This document shows positions 5,682 through 6,160 of a stretch of DNA of 6,160 bases, piece by piece. Source of the stretch: an uncultured Erysipelotrichaceae bacterium (GTDB taxonomy: Bacteria > Bacillota_I > Bacilli_A > Erysipelotrichales > Erysipelotrichaceae); the NCBI GenBank assembly GCA_900314345.1, contig OMUX01000353.1, positions 1 through 6,160 on the forward strand, read 5' to 3'. Below the pieces are notes generated by a model. The model saw only the letters and a list, made by a program, of their open reading frames with translations, did not search any database and was not told the origin of the DNA. Within the stretch, counting starts at the first letter, position 1. Each line of letters begins with the position of its first letter. A program made the position numbers and the translations under genes.

Positions 5682-6160
5682 CAGAGTCTCTCCAGATACT
5701 GCACGGGAACAGCCTCCGTCAGCCACACATTGTTTGCGGAAAGGAAGAACACATACCCGTCTTCCTGCATCTTCTCAGCATCCACCCGGAATACCACAGG
5801 TTTTCCATGCCTGCTTCCCACTTTCAAGGCAGTCTCCCTGTCCCAGGAAAGATGTACATAGAGACGTCCCATGTGCTTTAATCCTTCCTGTTCAATGGCA
5901 GAAACAGACTTCTCCCCTGTTCCATGGAACAGATACCTTGGCGGTACGCTCTGTATCAGTTCCACATCCACCGGAATGGAATGTCCCTGGCTTGCCCGGA
6001 TCCTTGTCCTGTCTTCCGAAAAGGCGTAGCGCTGCTTCTCATCCCTTACCACAATCCGTTCCAGATCCTCTTTTGTAAAACCAGGATACCGTCTGTTCAC
6101 AGCCGTGATCAGTGCATTGCAATCCGTCCAGCCATGCTCATCCACTGTGATGCCAATCTC
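5681..6160 (-). CDS. kptA: RNA 2'-phosphotransferase KptA/Tpt1, N-terminus cut by window edge
   Basis: The visible 159 residues are the C-terminal bulk of a Tpt1/KptA enzyme, which moves an internal RNA 2'-phosphate to NAD+, giving ADP-ribose 1'',2''-cyclic phosphate and nicotinamide. Counting from the right edge, the winged-helix lobe has 'VDEHGWTDCNALITAVN' (6-22), 'DEKQRYAFSED' (40-50) and 'IRASQGHS' (54-61), with R55 one of the catalytic arginines. The ADP-ribosyltransferase lobe has 'LFHGTGE' (77-83), 'YVHLSWD' (101-107), 'VGSRHGKPVVFRVDA' (114-128) with R117 the second arginine, and 'FLSANNVWLTEAVP' (139-152). The usual first Arg-His pair (LRHxPE) lies outside the window, about 20-25 residues further. 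A GTG at 6145 is only an internal codon. The family is firm; its natural RNA substrate in bacteria is unclear. The stop overlaps the radical SAM start by one base. Confidence 0.94.
   Translation of the reverse strand, partial: EIGITVDEHGWTDCNALITAVNRRYPGFTKEDLERIVVRDEKQRYAFSEDRTRIRASQGHSIPVDVELIQSVPPRYLFHGTGEKSVSAIEQEGLKHMGRLYVHLSWDRETALKVGSRHGKPVVFRVDAEKMQEDGYVFFLSANNVWLTEAVPVQYLERL
5688..5693 (-). promoter_or_regulatory. Ribosome binding site fixing the radical SAM start
   Basis: GGAGAG sits in the last codons of kptA. The GGAG part is 8 nt before the ATG at 5681, supporting that start over the GTG at 5726. Confidence 0.65.

Noticed and set aside
5682..5726. A longer radical SAM protein starting at GTG 5726
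   Set aside because: The extra 15 residues are read out of frame through the 3' end of kptA, and the ATG at 5681 has a well-placed ribosome site and the family N-terminus.
1..6160. Mobile elements, CRISPR arrays, tRNA or rRNA genes
   Set aside because: I saw no transposase or integrase motifs, no regularly spaced repeats and no tRNA-like cloverleaf, and coding genes fill almost the whole window.

Overview
The window is a compact, gene-dense stretch in which every supported gene lies on the minus strand, so transcription runs from the right edge to the left. Clear Shine-Dalgarno sequences (AGAGG, AAGGAG, GGAGAG), very short or overlapping gene junctions, a CsaA-type protein, a YhcC/YtqA-type radical SAM enzyme, an Mbeg1/DUF2974-like hydrolase and a lipoprotein glycanase of the GH5 type all point to a Bacillota (Firmicutes) bacterium. 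A gut or rumen anaerobe of the Erysipelotrichia/Clostridia type would fit. That placement rests on gene families and not on a marker gene, and base composition is near balanced.

Reading in the direction of transcription, the first unit enters at the right edge with the 3' part of kptA (RNA 2'-phosphotransferase, start outside the window). It continues with a TIGR01212-type radical SAM protein (1-nt overlap), a DUF2974 alpha/beta hydrolase (1-nt gap), csaA (5-nt gap), an unrecognised 71-residue protein (12-nt gap), and a two-part protein ending in the VOC-like domain usually found at the C-terminus of Bacillota KDPG aldolases (12-nt gap). The last gene is a GH5-family glycoside hydrolase lipoprotein (ATGA overlap). 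A Rho-independent terminator starts 8 nt after its stop codon, so this looks like one seven-gene operon.

Below the terminator a second, smaller unit begins: a SAM-dependent methyltransferase whose 3' end overlaps a GNAT acetyltransferase by 31 nt. The acetyltransferase runs off the left edge.

The long operon mixes RNA-related functions (kptA, the Elp3-like radical SAM enzyme, the tRNA-binding-fold protein CsaA) with a lipase-like enzyme, an aldolase-associated VOC protein and a secreted glycanase. No single pathway joins them. No mobile element, CRISPR array, tRNA or rRNA was seen, and no gap between genes approaches 300 bases. The points most worth attention are the unusual architecture of the VOC protein, the unknown small protein, bacterial KptA in this setting, and a perfect 10-bp hairpin inside the glycanase gene.
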